From NCBI GenBank assembly GCA_964034945.1, contig OZ035961.1, positions 90,993,491 to 91,057,490 on the forward strand: a stretch of 64,000 nucleotides of DNA, written 5' to 3'. Source of the stretch: Chrysopilus asiliformis. Lineage: Eukaryota; Arthropoda; Insecta; Diptera; Rhagionidae. Both the position numbers and the translations under genes were made by a program. The notes beneath the pieces are model-generated. The model was not told the origin of the DNA. It saw only the letters and a list, made by a program, of their open reading frames with translations, and did not search any database. Within the stretch, counting starts at the first letter, position 1. Each line of letters begins with the position of its first letter. This document shows positions 23,884 through 34,531 of this stretch, in pieces.

Positions 23884-24210
23884 TTATTGAATCTTTGGGG
23901 GAGAATTTTTTAAGACGATTTCAGCCGCCTTCAGCTGGACCTCAGGTAATCCATATAATCTCACAGCATTTTTTAAGTCCATTTGATTGGGTTTATTTTT
24001 TTTTTCACCTGAAGGGTTTATGCTAAAAGTGTTTTTCTGTTGTTGACCTTTTATGGCGGAGATCACTTGACCAATCGAGGATTTCCAACATGCATTTTCG
24101 AACGCTATCAACACAGAATCCAGGTGAGTTTCAATAGATCTGCGGTATGTATTTAACGTGAAAACTGGTGAAACATTCCGGAAGCTCAATGAATTCACTT
24201 TGAGAAGCAT
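23884..24210 (-). CDS. 108-codon intronless open frame, unrecognised
   Basis: Starts at ATG 24210 and stops at TAA 23884. The residue mix is balanced (RSIETHLDSVLIAFENAC, KNAVRLYGLPEVQLKAAEI) and there is no low-complexity stretch apart from one Lys/Asn patch. No signal peptide, membrane segment or named domain is visible. No splice sites are needed, which fits a small intronless gene, a processed fragment or a remnant of a transposon. A TGCCTGTGGCGC word just beyond the stop, near 23872, recalls the R2 core, so insertion with a repeat is possible. Confidence 0.3.
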   Translation of the reverse strand: MLLKVNSLSFRNVSPVFTLNTYRRSIETHLDSVLIAFENACWKSSIGQVISAIKGQQQKNTFSINPSGEKKNKPNQMDLKNAVRLYGLPEVQLKAAEIVLKNSPPKIQ

Positions 24211-24330
24211 GGAATAAAATTCTTAAAAACCAGATCAGTTTAACATGGCGACATGGAGAAGACGAAGACAGATCGTAATTATGCATATTTAGATTTGCTT
24301 CGGTGACAGGGGGACGTATGTTTACAGCCA

Positions 24331-24699
24331 AAGTACATCATTTAATAGCAGCTTAAATGAACCGATGGGGTTATAAATTAATCGTATTATGTTGAAAAAT
24401 TACTAGAAATAAATTACATAGTAAAAAGTAATATGGGGGGGTTTTTTAAAACGGTTGGCACTTGGAATGTGAAATAGACTAGGATTTAGGACTAGAATAA
24501 GGCAATGATTCAAAAATGTTTCAAGAAAATGTTTTCAGTAAATAAAACTTTTAAAATTGCGCTGTCGCTAATATTAAAACATAAGAAGAACTACAATTGC
24601 CAGGAGCTAATCATCAAAATCTAGTATTTGGCGATAAGGAACGTTTATTTAAAAAATCGCACAAAACTGGGGAGAAGTCCAATTGAATTTTAATGGATG
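24331..24699. other. AT-rich spacer
   Basis: Nothing recognised. Confidence 0.35.
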
Positions 24700-25040
24700 G
24701 AATAATTAAGTAAAACCTTGTTTTAAATACATTTTGTCTTTATAGTTTTTTTTTTCGATAAGGCTAACCGTTTTCGAGAAAAGTGCAGAAAACTGTTTCG
24801 TTTGTATGGGTGAGAGAGGGAAGTAATTGTCAAATTTAGCCAAGAACTTAGCCTTGCCATGTATGCGAGAGGCAACTATACAAAATTTCAAGTCTCTAGC
24901 TCAATCCTTTGGAAGATTTGGTGTTCACAGACAGACGGACCGACATGCGAAAATCAAAATTTTTTGTCATCTCAAACGCCCTGGTGTAGTTCATATTTGC
25001 CCAAACATTAAAACCTTGATAAAATCTTCTCTAGTCGAAA
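24700..25040 (+). repeat. Divergent copy of repeat R1
   Basis: CAAGAACTTAGCCTTGCCAT, TTTCAAGTCTCTAGCTCAAT, ACAGACAGACGGACCGACAT and CCCTGGTGTAGTTCAT follow the same order as in 29709..30020 with many differences. Confidence 0.65.
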
Positions 25041-25439
25041 AAAATGTGGGTTGACCTCCCCCCCCCCTCCGTATTTTTTAATTACGTTGCGGACTATCTT
25101 GAAAATACACCATATCTTTTGGAGGGGTTGTGTCTGATGTGGTGTAACGGCGGCACTAAACTAAAAAACAAAAAATCTCGGAAAAGTAAAACTATGCAAG
25201 GGGATGGGGCCTCAAAACACCGAAAACTATCGTGAAATATTTGGAGATTCGCTGTACCAAAGCAAGATCTCAGAAAGAACAAAACAAGGAATTACGCTTC
25301 TTTAAAAACTGTAAGGCTTGAAATTTAACTCTGCCCGATGTTGCTTACCAGTGAATTTTCACGACAGTTTTTCATACAAAAGTGAAAATTTCAAATGTTG
25401 CACTGTGCCTTCCTAGAACTGAAGAACAATAACCGACAA

Positions 25440-26020
25440 AATAAAATTGTTTTCTAACTGCAGGAAAAAGATGGGAAAGATAGGGTTAAGGATATTTTTG
25501 ACCTTGGTATCCAAAAGTTTAAGGATATTTCTGACAATGGCAGTCGGTCACAAAAGAGTGAAGGGTGTCTTTGACCTTGGCGTCCGCAAATTTTCACCTG
25601 CGGCGCAATTTTTTTTAAAAATTTCGGCCTACAGTGCTTGTTTCTTAAAAGAAAAATTTCCTACCGGTAAATTTTATCATGAAATTTTCGATTATAGGAT
25701 ATGTAGCGCAATTTTTATTAAATTTCGAAGAATATTTTTCGCTAGTATTTTTCGCCATTATTTTTCGCTAAGATAATTACAAACAAAAATTAAGGCAAAT
25801 TCATTTTTATCACTTTTTTTTAGGAAACAGAAAAAGCGGCGCAAGATACAGGTTTTGCCTGAACGCCTCTATACCTCTGCATGGCCCTGCCCCTTCGTCT
25901 TAAAAACATACGTGTACGTAAACGATCAAATTTGTAACTCAGTAACTAGGCTTGTTTTTCAAAGAAATCAATAAAAGATTTCGCCTGCGGCGCATTTGCC
26001 GAGCATGTCTGGCGTACATT
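25440..26020 (+). repeat. R2-type repeat fragments
   Basis: The core CACCTGCGGCGCAATTTTTT at about 25597 and TTCGCCTGCGGCGCATTT at about 25980 bracket AT-rich sequence. Near 25480..25590 a short internal near-repeat, TTTTTGACCTTGGTATCCAA / TCTTTGACCTTGGCGTCCGC, is also present. Confidence 0.55.
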
Positions 26021-28129
26021 TATTTGTATAAAAAAGGAAATGGCTCCATCTTAGAATGAGCATCGTAACTATAGACTCAATCACCATTGCGAGTAAAATG
26101 GTTTCCGAGCGCGGATTTTCGGGCTGATGGTGAGCGGAGGCGATTCCTGATTACGATACCGAATTTACGGTACACTATTAAAATTTTTGCTGTGTCAAAA
26201 TAAACCCAAAGTGATTGACCTTAGGTAAAATTTCAAAATCTTTTCCTAGAAATTTATTTTCTTGAACTTACCATAATTCATCTGGCGTATCAGTGTGTGT
26301 ATAATCCAGTTGAATGTACGTTTGCATAAAACTTTAAATTTTAAATTCGTTTCACTTTTTTACAAGGCAAAATAAATAATTTTTTTTTCTCTAGATTTTA
26401 TTTCACGATGCTCGCCCCGAACGAGACAAGACTTTTTTCTTGTGTGGCTCCGTTCGTTATTCACTTAAGTAGCAAGCATAGAAAAGCAATCAACCAATTT
26501 ATTTACCTGTAAGTAAACAAAATAAAAGTAGTTATTGTTAGTTGTTTAAGATTCAAGTGTTTACAATAATCATAGATAAAACTGAATTACTATGCTAATT
26601 GATTAGCCGCGGTCATTTAAGACGACCAAATCGAAAGATCTTGAGAACAGCGACGAAAGGTAACAAAATACATGAAATTAAAAAGAATATTCGCAAAATT
26701 CTTTTTGAAAATGTGTCTTTAGAAGGAAAAATCCTTCCAATTTTTGCGCGAAATTCGCGTAAAATTTTGGGATTCTGAAGACTTTAAAAAATTTGATAGC
26801 CAGAATTCAACACCCAAAAACCTACCCAAATAAATGCACAACGAAAAGTGATTCGGACTCAGAATATCATCAATAATGTGCAGATTGACAATTTCGAGAC
26901 TATTTAACTGCTGTCAGCAAGGCTGGGCACCTTTTGCGCACCTAACCTCCAGCGATAGTCTAAAAATAGCATCGCGCTATTCTAGGATCGATATAAGCGG
27001 CTTAGGAAGGAAATATAGAGAAAATAATATACAAAAAATACGGAAAATAGGAAAAAATCAGGAAAAACCCGTAGTCGTAGGACGGGAAAGCTTTAAGAAA
27101 AAAGACGAAGTTTTTATCTATTGAAGGAAAGTTGGATGTTTTTCGAGGATTTAATTTCGCCTGTTTCGGGCAAGTTTTAGGACAGCAAATTGAAAAAAGG
27201 TACTTTACTTATTTTCCACATAATCTTTCACAGTGGAGGAAATGCCGCCGATACGCATTCTCGGCACGAATTAATTTTGTTCGTTAAGGAAACTGATTGG
27301 GGTTTTCTTTTCGGAGGGTTCTAAGTTTTTGTTTTACTTAAAATAAATTGAAATGTTTCTTGGGATAATTGAGTATTTCGGTGATCTGGCTTTCAGGTAG
27401 ATTTTAATTGATGAATTTTGAGAAAACTTTGCCGTTAATTAAAGGAGACGATCCCTAGAAGGCTGCTTATTTATTTTTTTTAAATTTTAATTTTGAGGAA
27501 TTAGAAACGGTTTGTAGATGGAAATCTTCGTAATTCTCTTATATTAAATTTCAATGATGTTAGATTACGTTAGGAAAAAAGAGATTTTTGGAGGCTCTGG
27601 GTTATAGATTTTTTCAATATTGTGGAAACCAGACACTTTTGGTAATTTTTCAAGAATTTTGCTTCCAGTGACGTAAGTTAAAATTTAGTGGTTCTTGGAA
27701 AATTTATTGTGTTCCCATGAAAGTTAAATAGGAAAAAATTACACATTTGGACCCTTAAAGGATTGAAGCTTTCTGCCAGTGGTGCGATGTAACTAATGGG
27801 GAAAAGACCTAAAAGTTTTCAAAGATTTGCAGATCTCCGAAATTCGATTCCCTCAAAAAAAGATCTTTAGGGTTTTAGTTTCCTAAGAAAGGACACAAAA
27901 TTCATTGGAAAAAAATGTCAACGGTTTTAAATTTTAGGTATCCATAAAAAAAAATTCGTACAAGGGGGTAGGAGGGGAGGGGGGCGGCAAAACATTTTAA
28001 TTTCGCCAATTCCATGTGTTTGGCGGCCTTTAATATACTTTAAAGAAAATTCCCATTAGATTATAAATTTCAGTTGGCATTATCCTCAAAATTTTGTCAT
28101 TTTCATGATGGATTTTTTTTTGGTGAGCT
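26021..28129. other. Two kilobases without a recognised gene
   Basis: There is a plus frame at 26876..27124 with no recognisable motif. A purine-rich GGGGGTAGGAGGGGAGGGG tract lies at about 27964. No repeat family boundary is seen. Confidence 0.4.
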
Positions 28130-28870
28130 GAACATACGGGTTGTTCATAGGAATGTTATCCCGGCGTCCAGGAAACTAAACTTTTGTCCCGGATTTTTTT
28201 TCAATTTAGTGTTAAAATTCATTAATCGCTAGATAAAAACGACCATAAAATATGCAAAAAAAAAACTTTACTTCGGCTGGGGGTTGCTGTAAATACAGTT
28301 AAAGTCCTCTAACTCGAATTGTCTGCTGCCATCAAACTCTTTCGAGTTAGAGGAATTTCAAGTTAGAGAAATTGAAACAATTTTTTTCAAAATACATTTA
28401 CATTATATTTATTCGTTTTTAGAAGTTTTTAAAACAAACTAAAAATTTAAAGAAAGATTGAAGGGAGCGCAAAACAGGTTAAAAAAATCGAGTTAGAGGA
28501 AAATTCGAATTACAGGGATTTCGAGTTAGAGGACTTTGACTGTAATCACATTTTTTTTCGCCTACGGTGCATTTTTCCAACGATTTTATACAAATGGCGC
28601 ATGTAATTCGAAAAGTTTCGCCTGCGGCTCTTTTGTCTTTATTGATAGTTTGATAATTTCAGTTGCTATTATTTATGAAATGTAAAGAGCGCGAAAAACT
28701 AAGTAAATTTTTGCTTAGGTCTGTACACTTTTTGATTTCAATCTTTGCGCCGCATTCTTTTTAAAAAAAAATTCCCTGCGGCGCACTTTTTTTAAATATT
28801 TTTCCTTGGTTTGTCGTAAAAATTTTTATAAAACTTTTTTGTTTCGTTCTGTTTTCGCCATCAATCCCCC
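28130..28870 (+). repeat. Interspersed repeat R2, copy 5, interrupted by a transposon
   Basis: CTAAACTTTTGTCCCGGATT, CTTCGGCTGGGGGTTGCTGT, [28296..28542 insertion], TTTTTTCGCCTACGGTGCAT, GTAAAGAGCGCGAAAAACTA and a TCAATCCCCCCCTTC end. The block order equals copies 1 and 2, apart from the insertion. Confidence 0.8.
28296..28542. mobile_element. pogo/Tigger-like MITE, TA-flanked, nested in R2
   Basis: It begins CAGTTAAAGTCCTCTAACTC and ends with the inverted counterpart (GAGTTAGAGGACTTTGACTG), with TA on both sides (28294..28295 and 28543..28544). CAGT ends with TA duplication are typical of the pogo/Tigger branch of Tc1/mariner. The interior repeats CGAGTTAGAGGA or its variants at least four more times. 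No transposase frame. Confidence 0.88.
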
Positions 28871-28909
28871 CCTTCTTCGCTCATCGTGTCCAGGATGGGC
28901 CCAACTTTA

Positions 28910-29251
28910 TGTTTCAACCACAGTGAAGGCGGCAAGCGGCAGCGGCATTTTTTTTGCACTAACGTAGCGCAACGAGAGCTGCTACAATACAGCGGCAACG
29001 GCAGCGCACTTTTTCTGTCGCCGCCGAGTTTGAAACAAAGTCAAACTTGCCGCCGCCGCCCAAAATGTTTTATGAAAATCACCACATTCGGCCCCATATT
29101 CTATGCAGATGTTTTGACGTTTTAATTTCGCAAGCCAGTAGCATATACCGACGGTGTCGCTATCATTGTAGCTGGCTCGGCGGTATATGTGGCGGCGTCA
29201 TGCCGCCCGCCGTCGCCGCTGCCGCTTGCCGCCTTCATTGTGGTTGAACCA
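28910..29251. mobile_element. GC-rich PIF/Harbinger-like MITE with TTA duplication
   Basis: The left end TGTTTCAACCACAGTGAAGG and the right end (reverse complement TGGTTCAACCACAATGAAGG) continue into GCGGCAAGCGGCAGCGGC on both sides. TTA lies directly outside each end (28907..28909, 29252..29254). The interior has further GCGGCAACGGCAGCGC and GCCGCCGCCG copies. GC content is far above its surroundings. Confidence 0.85.
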
Positions 29252-29388
29252 TTAGTCTTTGGGAGGGTTTTGAATCAGATGTGCACGGGACTTTTTAAAA
29301 ATCTGAAATCGTAATTTTTGACAACTACACTCTAGCAACAGCACACGTTTTTTGGAAGTTTGAAAAATTGAAAGTTTCTTACATTTTC

Positions 29389-30100
29389 ATACCCGTATGG
29401 TGAAACCAAAGGGTATATTAGATTTGCCTTACCGTTTGTAACGCCAAGATCCCGTCATCACACACAAAGATGAATTACACCAGTGTGTTTAGAACGGATA
29501 AACATAACAAAAGCTATAATTGCCAATCTGGCAATCATTGGAGACCCGTATGGTGATATTCGTATCAAAATTCGAACAGTTATACCAAAATTCCACTTTG
29601 AAGTCAAACTTTCCAATAAGATTTTTTAAAATTTATTCCAATCGGATTTTGATGTATGGGAGTTTTATGTAGAATCATATCCTAAATAACTTTTGTTCTT
29701 GGACTTTTTTGATAAGATGCACCGTTTTCGAGATATTCACAAAAAACGATTTCGTTCGTATGGGGGGTACCCCCCCTAATGGTCCATTTTTGCCCATTAA
29801 CGAACTTAGCCTCACATTTTACGAAAAACGGGTCTGTGCAAAATTTCAAGTCTCTAGCTCAATCCGTGCGCCCGCAATCCGCGCCACAGACAGAGGGACG
29901 GACAGACAGACGGACGGACGGACGGACGGACGGACGGACGGACGGACGGACAGACGGACGGACTGACATGCTAAATTCAACTTTTTTTATCATTCTAAAC
30001 ACACTGGTGTAATTCATTTTTTTGTGTGATGACGGGATCTTGGCGTTACAAACGGTAAGGCAAATCTAATATACCCTTTGGTTTCACCATACGGGTATAA
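29389..30100. repeat. Repeat R1, copy with about 108-bp terminal inverted repeats
   Basis: The left end 29389..29497 (ATACCCGTATGGTGAAACCA ... CACCAGTGTGTTTAGAAC) is the inverted copy of the right end 29992..30098. Between them lie AAGCTATAATTGCCAATCTG, GATGCACCGTTTTCGAGATA, GTCTCTAGCTCAATCCGTGC and a (GGAC)n tract at 29895..29963. No protein-coding frame of interest. The element looks like a non-autonomous foldback or MITE. Confidence 0.88.
29890..29965 (+). repeat. (GGAC)n microsatellite within R1
   Basis: About 18 tetranucleotide units of GGAC with AGAC variants; the equivalent tract at 5820 has about nine. Confidence 0.9.
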
Positions 30101-30545
30101 AAAAAGAAATTGAATTTCACATGTCCGTCCGTCTGTGGCGCGGATTGCGGGCGCACGGATTGACCTAGAGACTTGAAATTTTACGCAGATTCGTTTTTCG
30201 TAAAATGCAAGGCTAAGTTCGTTAATGGACAAAAATGGACCATTAGGGGGGGGTACCCCCCATACGAACGAAAACGGTTTTTGTGAATATCTCGAAAACG
30301 GTGCATCTTATCAAAAAAGCGCAAGAACAAAAGTTATTTAGGATATGATTCTACATAAAACTCCCATACTTCAAAATCCTATTGGAACAAATTTTAAAAA
30401 AATTTATTGGAAAGTTTGACTTCAAACTGGAATTTTGATACAACTGTTCGCCGTTCACTTAAACTTCGAACAATGCCATATCACCATACGGGTTTTCAAT
30501 AATTGCCAGATTGGCAATTATAGCTTTTGTTATGTTTGAACCTAA
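30101..30545 (-). repeat. Repeat R1, 5' part in reverse, abutting the previous copy
   Basis: From GTCCGTCCGTCTGTGGCGCG it runs backwards through the same blocks (GGGGGGGTACCCCCCATACG, TGAATATCTCGAAAACGGTG, CCATACGGGTTTTCAATAAT) to AGCTTTTGTTATG. It lacks the GACA-distal end. Joined head to head with 29389..30100. Confidence 0.85.
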
Positions 30546-30784
30546 AATATGTATTTCCTATCGTAAAGTTTTTTGGTCAAAAAGAGCCACCCGAAGTCTT
30601 ACAATATTTTAAGTTTGTTTTGTCTATTTGTTTGGCTATTTGTCAGGGTCAAATCTTGTAACCGAATTTTGTCACAATACCACATATCCGATTGACTTGA
30701 ATTTTGGCACGCAAACGTATTTTCGGTGACAATATTTATATACTCATACCGCAGAAAACAAAATGGACAAAATGGCGGCAGTCT

Positions 30785-31025
30785 TTGATAGTTTTCTGTC
30801 AACTTTTGGAAAAGTAACGGGTATCTCCCAAACAATTTTTTTCGAAAAAATACCGTTTCTTGAACATTTTTCGAAATTTATGTGTTTTTGGGGAAAAATG
30901 AATATACCCCAATGAAATATCCTGTATTTTTTCGTTTTACGGTTTTTTCGTATCCTTAACGGTTCTCAAGATATTTGAGAAAATATTATGTTTTACATAT
31001 TTTTTCGAAACTAAATCTAAATATT
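30785..31025 (+). repeat. Interspersed repeat R3, copy 2, unexpanded
   Basis: TTTTCTGTCAACTTTTGGAA, CGGGTATCTCCCAAACAATT and TTTTGGGGAAAAATGAATAT follow the right flank of the tetranucleotide arrays at 22490 and 50420. Confidence 0.7.
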
Positions 31026-31041
31026 TTGGATATTTTTTTTA

Positions 31042-31214
31042 TTAACACTCTAACTGCCACGTCAGTAAAAAAGACCAACGGCCACAATAAAAATTATTAA
31101 AGTGTTCGCTGCAACCGCAACGATTTTTTGTAGTTGCACACATTTTATGGTAATAAAATAACATTTAGGTATAATTTTGTTTTAATTTTTTTTTTCTCTC
31201 AGTTAGAGTGTTAA
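31042..31214. mobile_element. TTAA-bounded MITE, piggyBac-like, family P1 copy a
   Basis: TTAACACTCTAACTGCCACG at the left and CAGTTAGAGTGTTAA at the right, with TTAA at both edges. It shares the long core (TAGTTGCACACATTTTATGG, AACATTTAGGTATAATTTTG) in opposite orientation with 40325..40574. The right end lost the inner CGTGG part of the terminal repeat. Confidence 0.85.
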
Positions 31215-32947
31215 ATGAACTGAACTTGACGTTTGAAAATGTTGAAATATATATTTTTTTGTTGTTAAAGTTTTAGCAACCACCCAATTTAGTTTTTCAA
31301 ATCATCATAACAGATTCTTCCACAAAAATCCACCACAAATAATTATGATTATCTCCTAATTTCAGATTTAATCTTGAAATTGCTTTGACAAAAAATTTAA
31401 TAATTACTCCCTTATTTCTTTCTAAACCAAAAAAACCCTTCAAAGTCAACTGTAAAAGGGTATCAAAGCGAAAATTTCAAGAGCATACATAATACTTCAG
31501 ATGTCGCCACACCCTCACAATCAGCGATCCTTTTCCACCCCCATCTGTTATATCGTCATCAAGAATGTTCAAAGGCAAAATGCAATTTCCTTAACACCTT
31601 TTTGAAAAAAAGAAATCCATTTGAGACCATCAGACACCCACCCTCGACATTAACTTCTCATCGACAATCCCGCAATCCACAAAAATCCATTAATACCGCA
31701 CATAAATTACTCAAAATGTGCAAACTTTCAATTAAAATTATCCGCCGCCGCCACAATCCGACAGCTTTTAACCTCCCATCAAATGAATCCTTTTTATCCC
31801 ATTCGCTCCCCACTCAAACTTCACACATCCCGAAAATCATACAAGCCTCATGCATACATGAACAAATTTTAGATCCTTTGATAAGTGAAGCGTATCGAGA
31901 TTAAGGATACTTTCTTTGCAAACGGTTATCTCTCACTTAATTTCATACCTAAACGCCTCACTACAAAAAATAAACACTGAAATTCAACAGGATGCGACGC
32001 TTGGGGAAATGGCCATCATTCGGAAAATATATCCAACATGCAGAAATTATGATTCGTTCTTGTCCCCTTCGAATTCATTGGAGTTTACTGCACTTTCAAT
32101 GGAAAATTTGTAACAAGTCCGGGACATGAAAGTCCTTCTTCCTTGACACTCAAGCTCTTTGTCCCAATGACGACGCGTACGTGTGCTGTTCTACTTAGAA
32201 ATTATCCTTTTCACACAAATCCCATGTACGTCTGTGTGTTTGTCGAATGCAAAAAAGGCACTTAAGCAGCATGCACTACTGACATATGCAAAAAGTCATT
32301 TAAGAAGACCCAAAGCACATCTTCTGTCAGTCTGTATTTCGTCTGTAACAAAGGGAAGGTCCTTTTCATCTTCTCCAGGATATTTTCCGTCGTCGTCGGT
32401 TGTTTTTCACTGGATTCTGTTTTCAAACAATTGCCGGGGAACGTATTGAATCTTGGAAAATGGGTGATGGGCATCTTGGCCTTTTTACATATATAGTGAA
32501 ACACTTGGATGCAATGCACTACAATAAACAAACAACAGAAGGATCCTTCGGCAATATAGGCTGCGTTCAACGTATATAGAGGAGCATCCGACTCAATTCG
32601 GGTATATGCGCTCTTTATTTGTGTTTGTGTGTTTTTTTCTTAAAAAAATTTCATTGCTTTTTGATGTGCTTTGGTCGAAAACGTTGTCGAAAAATGATAA
32701 GAGCGACAATGTTCGCCAAACGAGGCTCATTGACTCGTTCTTAAAACCCTCATCGCCATCCCTTTATCGTTACACGCTCCCAATTTTTCTGTTCCTTTGC
32801 AATTTCATGTTTTTTCAGGCGCAATTCACTTTCAAGCAAAAATTTTCATTTCTTTATACGCAGTTTTAAAAAGTATTGGATGAGAATTTTTTTTTAGATT
32901 TGGAAATCCTTCAGTCTATTTCCAAAACTGATTTTGAAAATGTTTGC
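31215..32947. other. Mostly unique sequence, no recognised gene
   Basis: Frames at 31602..31904 and 31916..32113 (plus) and 32262..32570 (minus) are Ser/Thr/Ile/Lys rich without motifs or splice support. This is one of the longer stretches free of the repeat families. Confidence 0.4.
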
Positions 32948-32950
32948 TAA

Positions 32951-33213
32951 GGCTTGGTTTACACCAGAGTTTTTTACTTGAATTTCTCCGCGAATATTGT
33001 TCAAAATTAATTCCGCGAATTTTATTCATCAATCACAGAATACATTTATTTAACACAAGTTGCCAAAATTTGAATTTTTTCTGGCGATCTTGTATGAAAA
33101 AATTCGGGTTCGGGGGAATAAATTCCTGAATTTTGTGTCATAGTGTTGTGGCACATTGATTTGGTGTCGAAGAATAAAATTTACGGAATAAAGTGTCGGA
33201 TGTAAACCATTCC
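32951..33213. mobile_element. PIF/Harbinger-like MITE, TAA duplication
   Basis: Left end GGCTTGGTTTACACC and inverted right end GGAATGGTTTACATC, with TAA outside each (32948..32950, 33214..33216). The interior carries several ATTCCGCGAATTTTATTC and GAATAAAATT-type words in both orientations. A relative lies at 35815..36055. Confidence 0.75.
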
Positions 33214-33216
33214 TAA

Positions 33217-33554
33217 CACCATATATCTCAAAATCAGAAGCTCTGGGATTACCCATAAATAACTTTTGCAATTGTTGGGGCCTCAAAATACCTCAGCTTC
33301 ATCAACTTTTGGTGAAATACCGTTTACAGAACGAAATTCTTTGGGGATTTCGTATAAACCGTAGCCACATCTTTAGGTGGGGACTGAAACTCTTATCAAA
33401 TAATAATAATGAGAAATTATTTTATTCTTTATCGACTTCTACTGTTGCAAATTCGAAATTTATTTCGTGGAAATCGACGGAATTTGCATTAATTTTTTAT
33501 CACTTTTTAGTGAATTTAGTGCTTTTATGCCCAATTTTGTTGAAAATTGGATGA
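33217..33554. other. Spacer without recognised gene
   Basis: The frame at 33309..33554 has no recognisable motif. Confidence 0.35.
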
Positions 33555-34160
33555 CCATATTTATTGAGCCGGAAAGAAGAGGGGGCGGAAAGGAAGGGGG
33601 GGGGGGGGCGGGGGGGGGGGGGGAGCGGGGGCAGGGGGGTGGGGGTGGACTCAAACGGAAAACTAAGGAAACAAACAAACTTCATATTGAAAAAAATGGA
33701 TTTATACGAAAACCATAGAAAATAGATAAGAATTGTGAGCCGCAGCCGAAATTTTTTAAACAGGATGCGGCGCTGTGATTTAGGAGCAGTCTCAAGCGAC
33801 AATTAAATTTTGCGTTCTTTGCGTTCTTTGCGTTCCACAAATAACCGCAACACAATTGGTTAAAAATATCAATAAAGATAAGTGAGCTGCGCGTTAAATT
33901 TGTTTGACATACATATTCCCTTTGTGGAAACTCGATGAAAAAGTGCGCCGCAGGTGAAAAGCAAATAATTTGGAGCCATCTCAGCCGAAGTAGAGTAAGT
34001 TTCGCATATTTAGTGAGTGATTTTGTTTAAATTTAAAACTGTTTGTTTAAATTTTAACACTGAATTGAAAAATCCGGGGAAAAAGTTTAGTTGCCGGGTC
34101 AACATGCGTACATCCAATACAGTCCCTGACATTCCGGGACGTATGGTCACCCCATTTACA
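33555..34160 (-). repeat. Interspersed repeat R2, copy 6, reversed, with expanded poly-G
   Basis: From a G-tract (33590..33652) through GAGCCGCAGCCGAAATTTTT and GTGCGCCGCAGGTGAAAAGC to AAAAAGTTTAGTTGCCGGGT and a closing GGGACGTATGGTCACC. The G-tract corresponds to the CCCCTCCCC stretch of other copies. Gly- or Pro-rich frames across it are artefacts. Confidence 0.75.
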
Positions 34161-34469
34161 AGTAAACTTTTATAACCGTTTTTCATACAAAAGTGAAAAT
34201 TTTCAATTTGGCATGGTGTCTCTGCATGTAGTCAGGACTAAACAACAACAACAACCCAGAAAAAAAATCTTTCTGATTTCAGGCAAAAAGTCGGGCATGA
34301 CAAAGTTAGGGAAAATTCTAAAAAATCAAACGATTTTTCACGTCTTTGGGCATTTCCTGTAATTTATTGTAAAATCAATTTCGATTGATTTGATTTTATT
34401 TGAAATTAAACCGTTTCCGAGACATAACAAATATAAAAAAAGCCCTTTTAGGTATTCACGACAATTGAA

Positions 34470-34531
34470 CGGTTTTATCCTCAACATTTGACCATTTTCC
34501 GGTTTTATCCTCAACATTTGACAATTTTCCA
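34470..34531. repeat. Tandem duplication, 30-bp period
   Basis: GGTTTTATCCTCAACATTTG at 34471 recurs exactly at 34501, followed by ACCATTTTCC and ACAATTTTCC. Confidence 0.9.

Noticed and set aside
29047..29247. Cys/Ala-rich GC-rich frame
   Set aside because: It lies wholly inside the inverted-repeat element 28910..29251.
33460..33802. Glycine-rich and proline-rich frames
   Set aside because: Translations of the poly-G/poly-C tract of an R2 copy.
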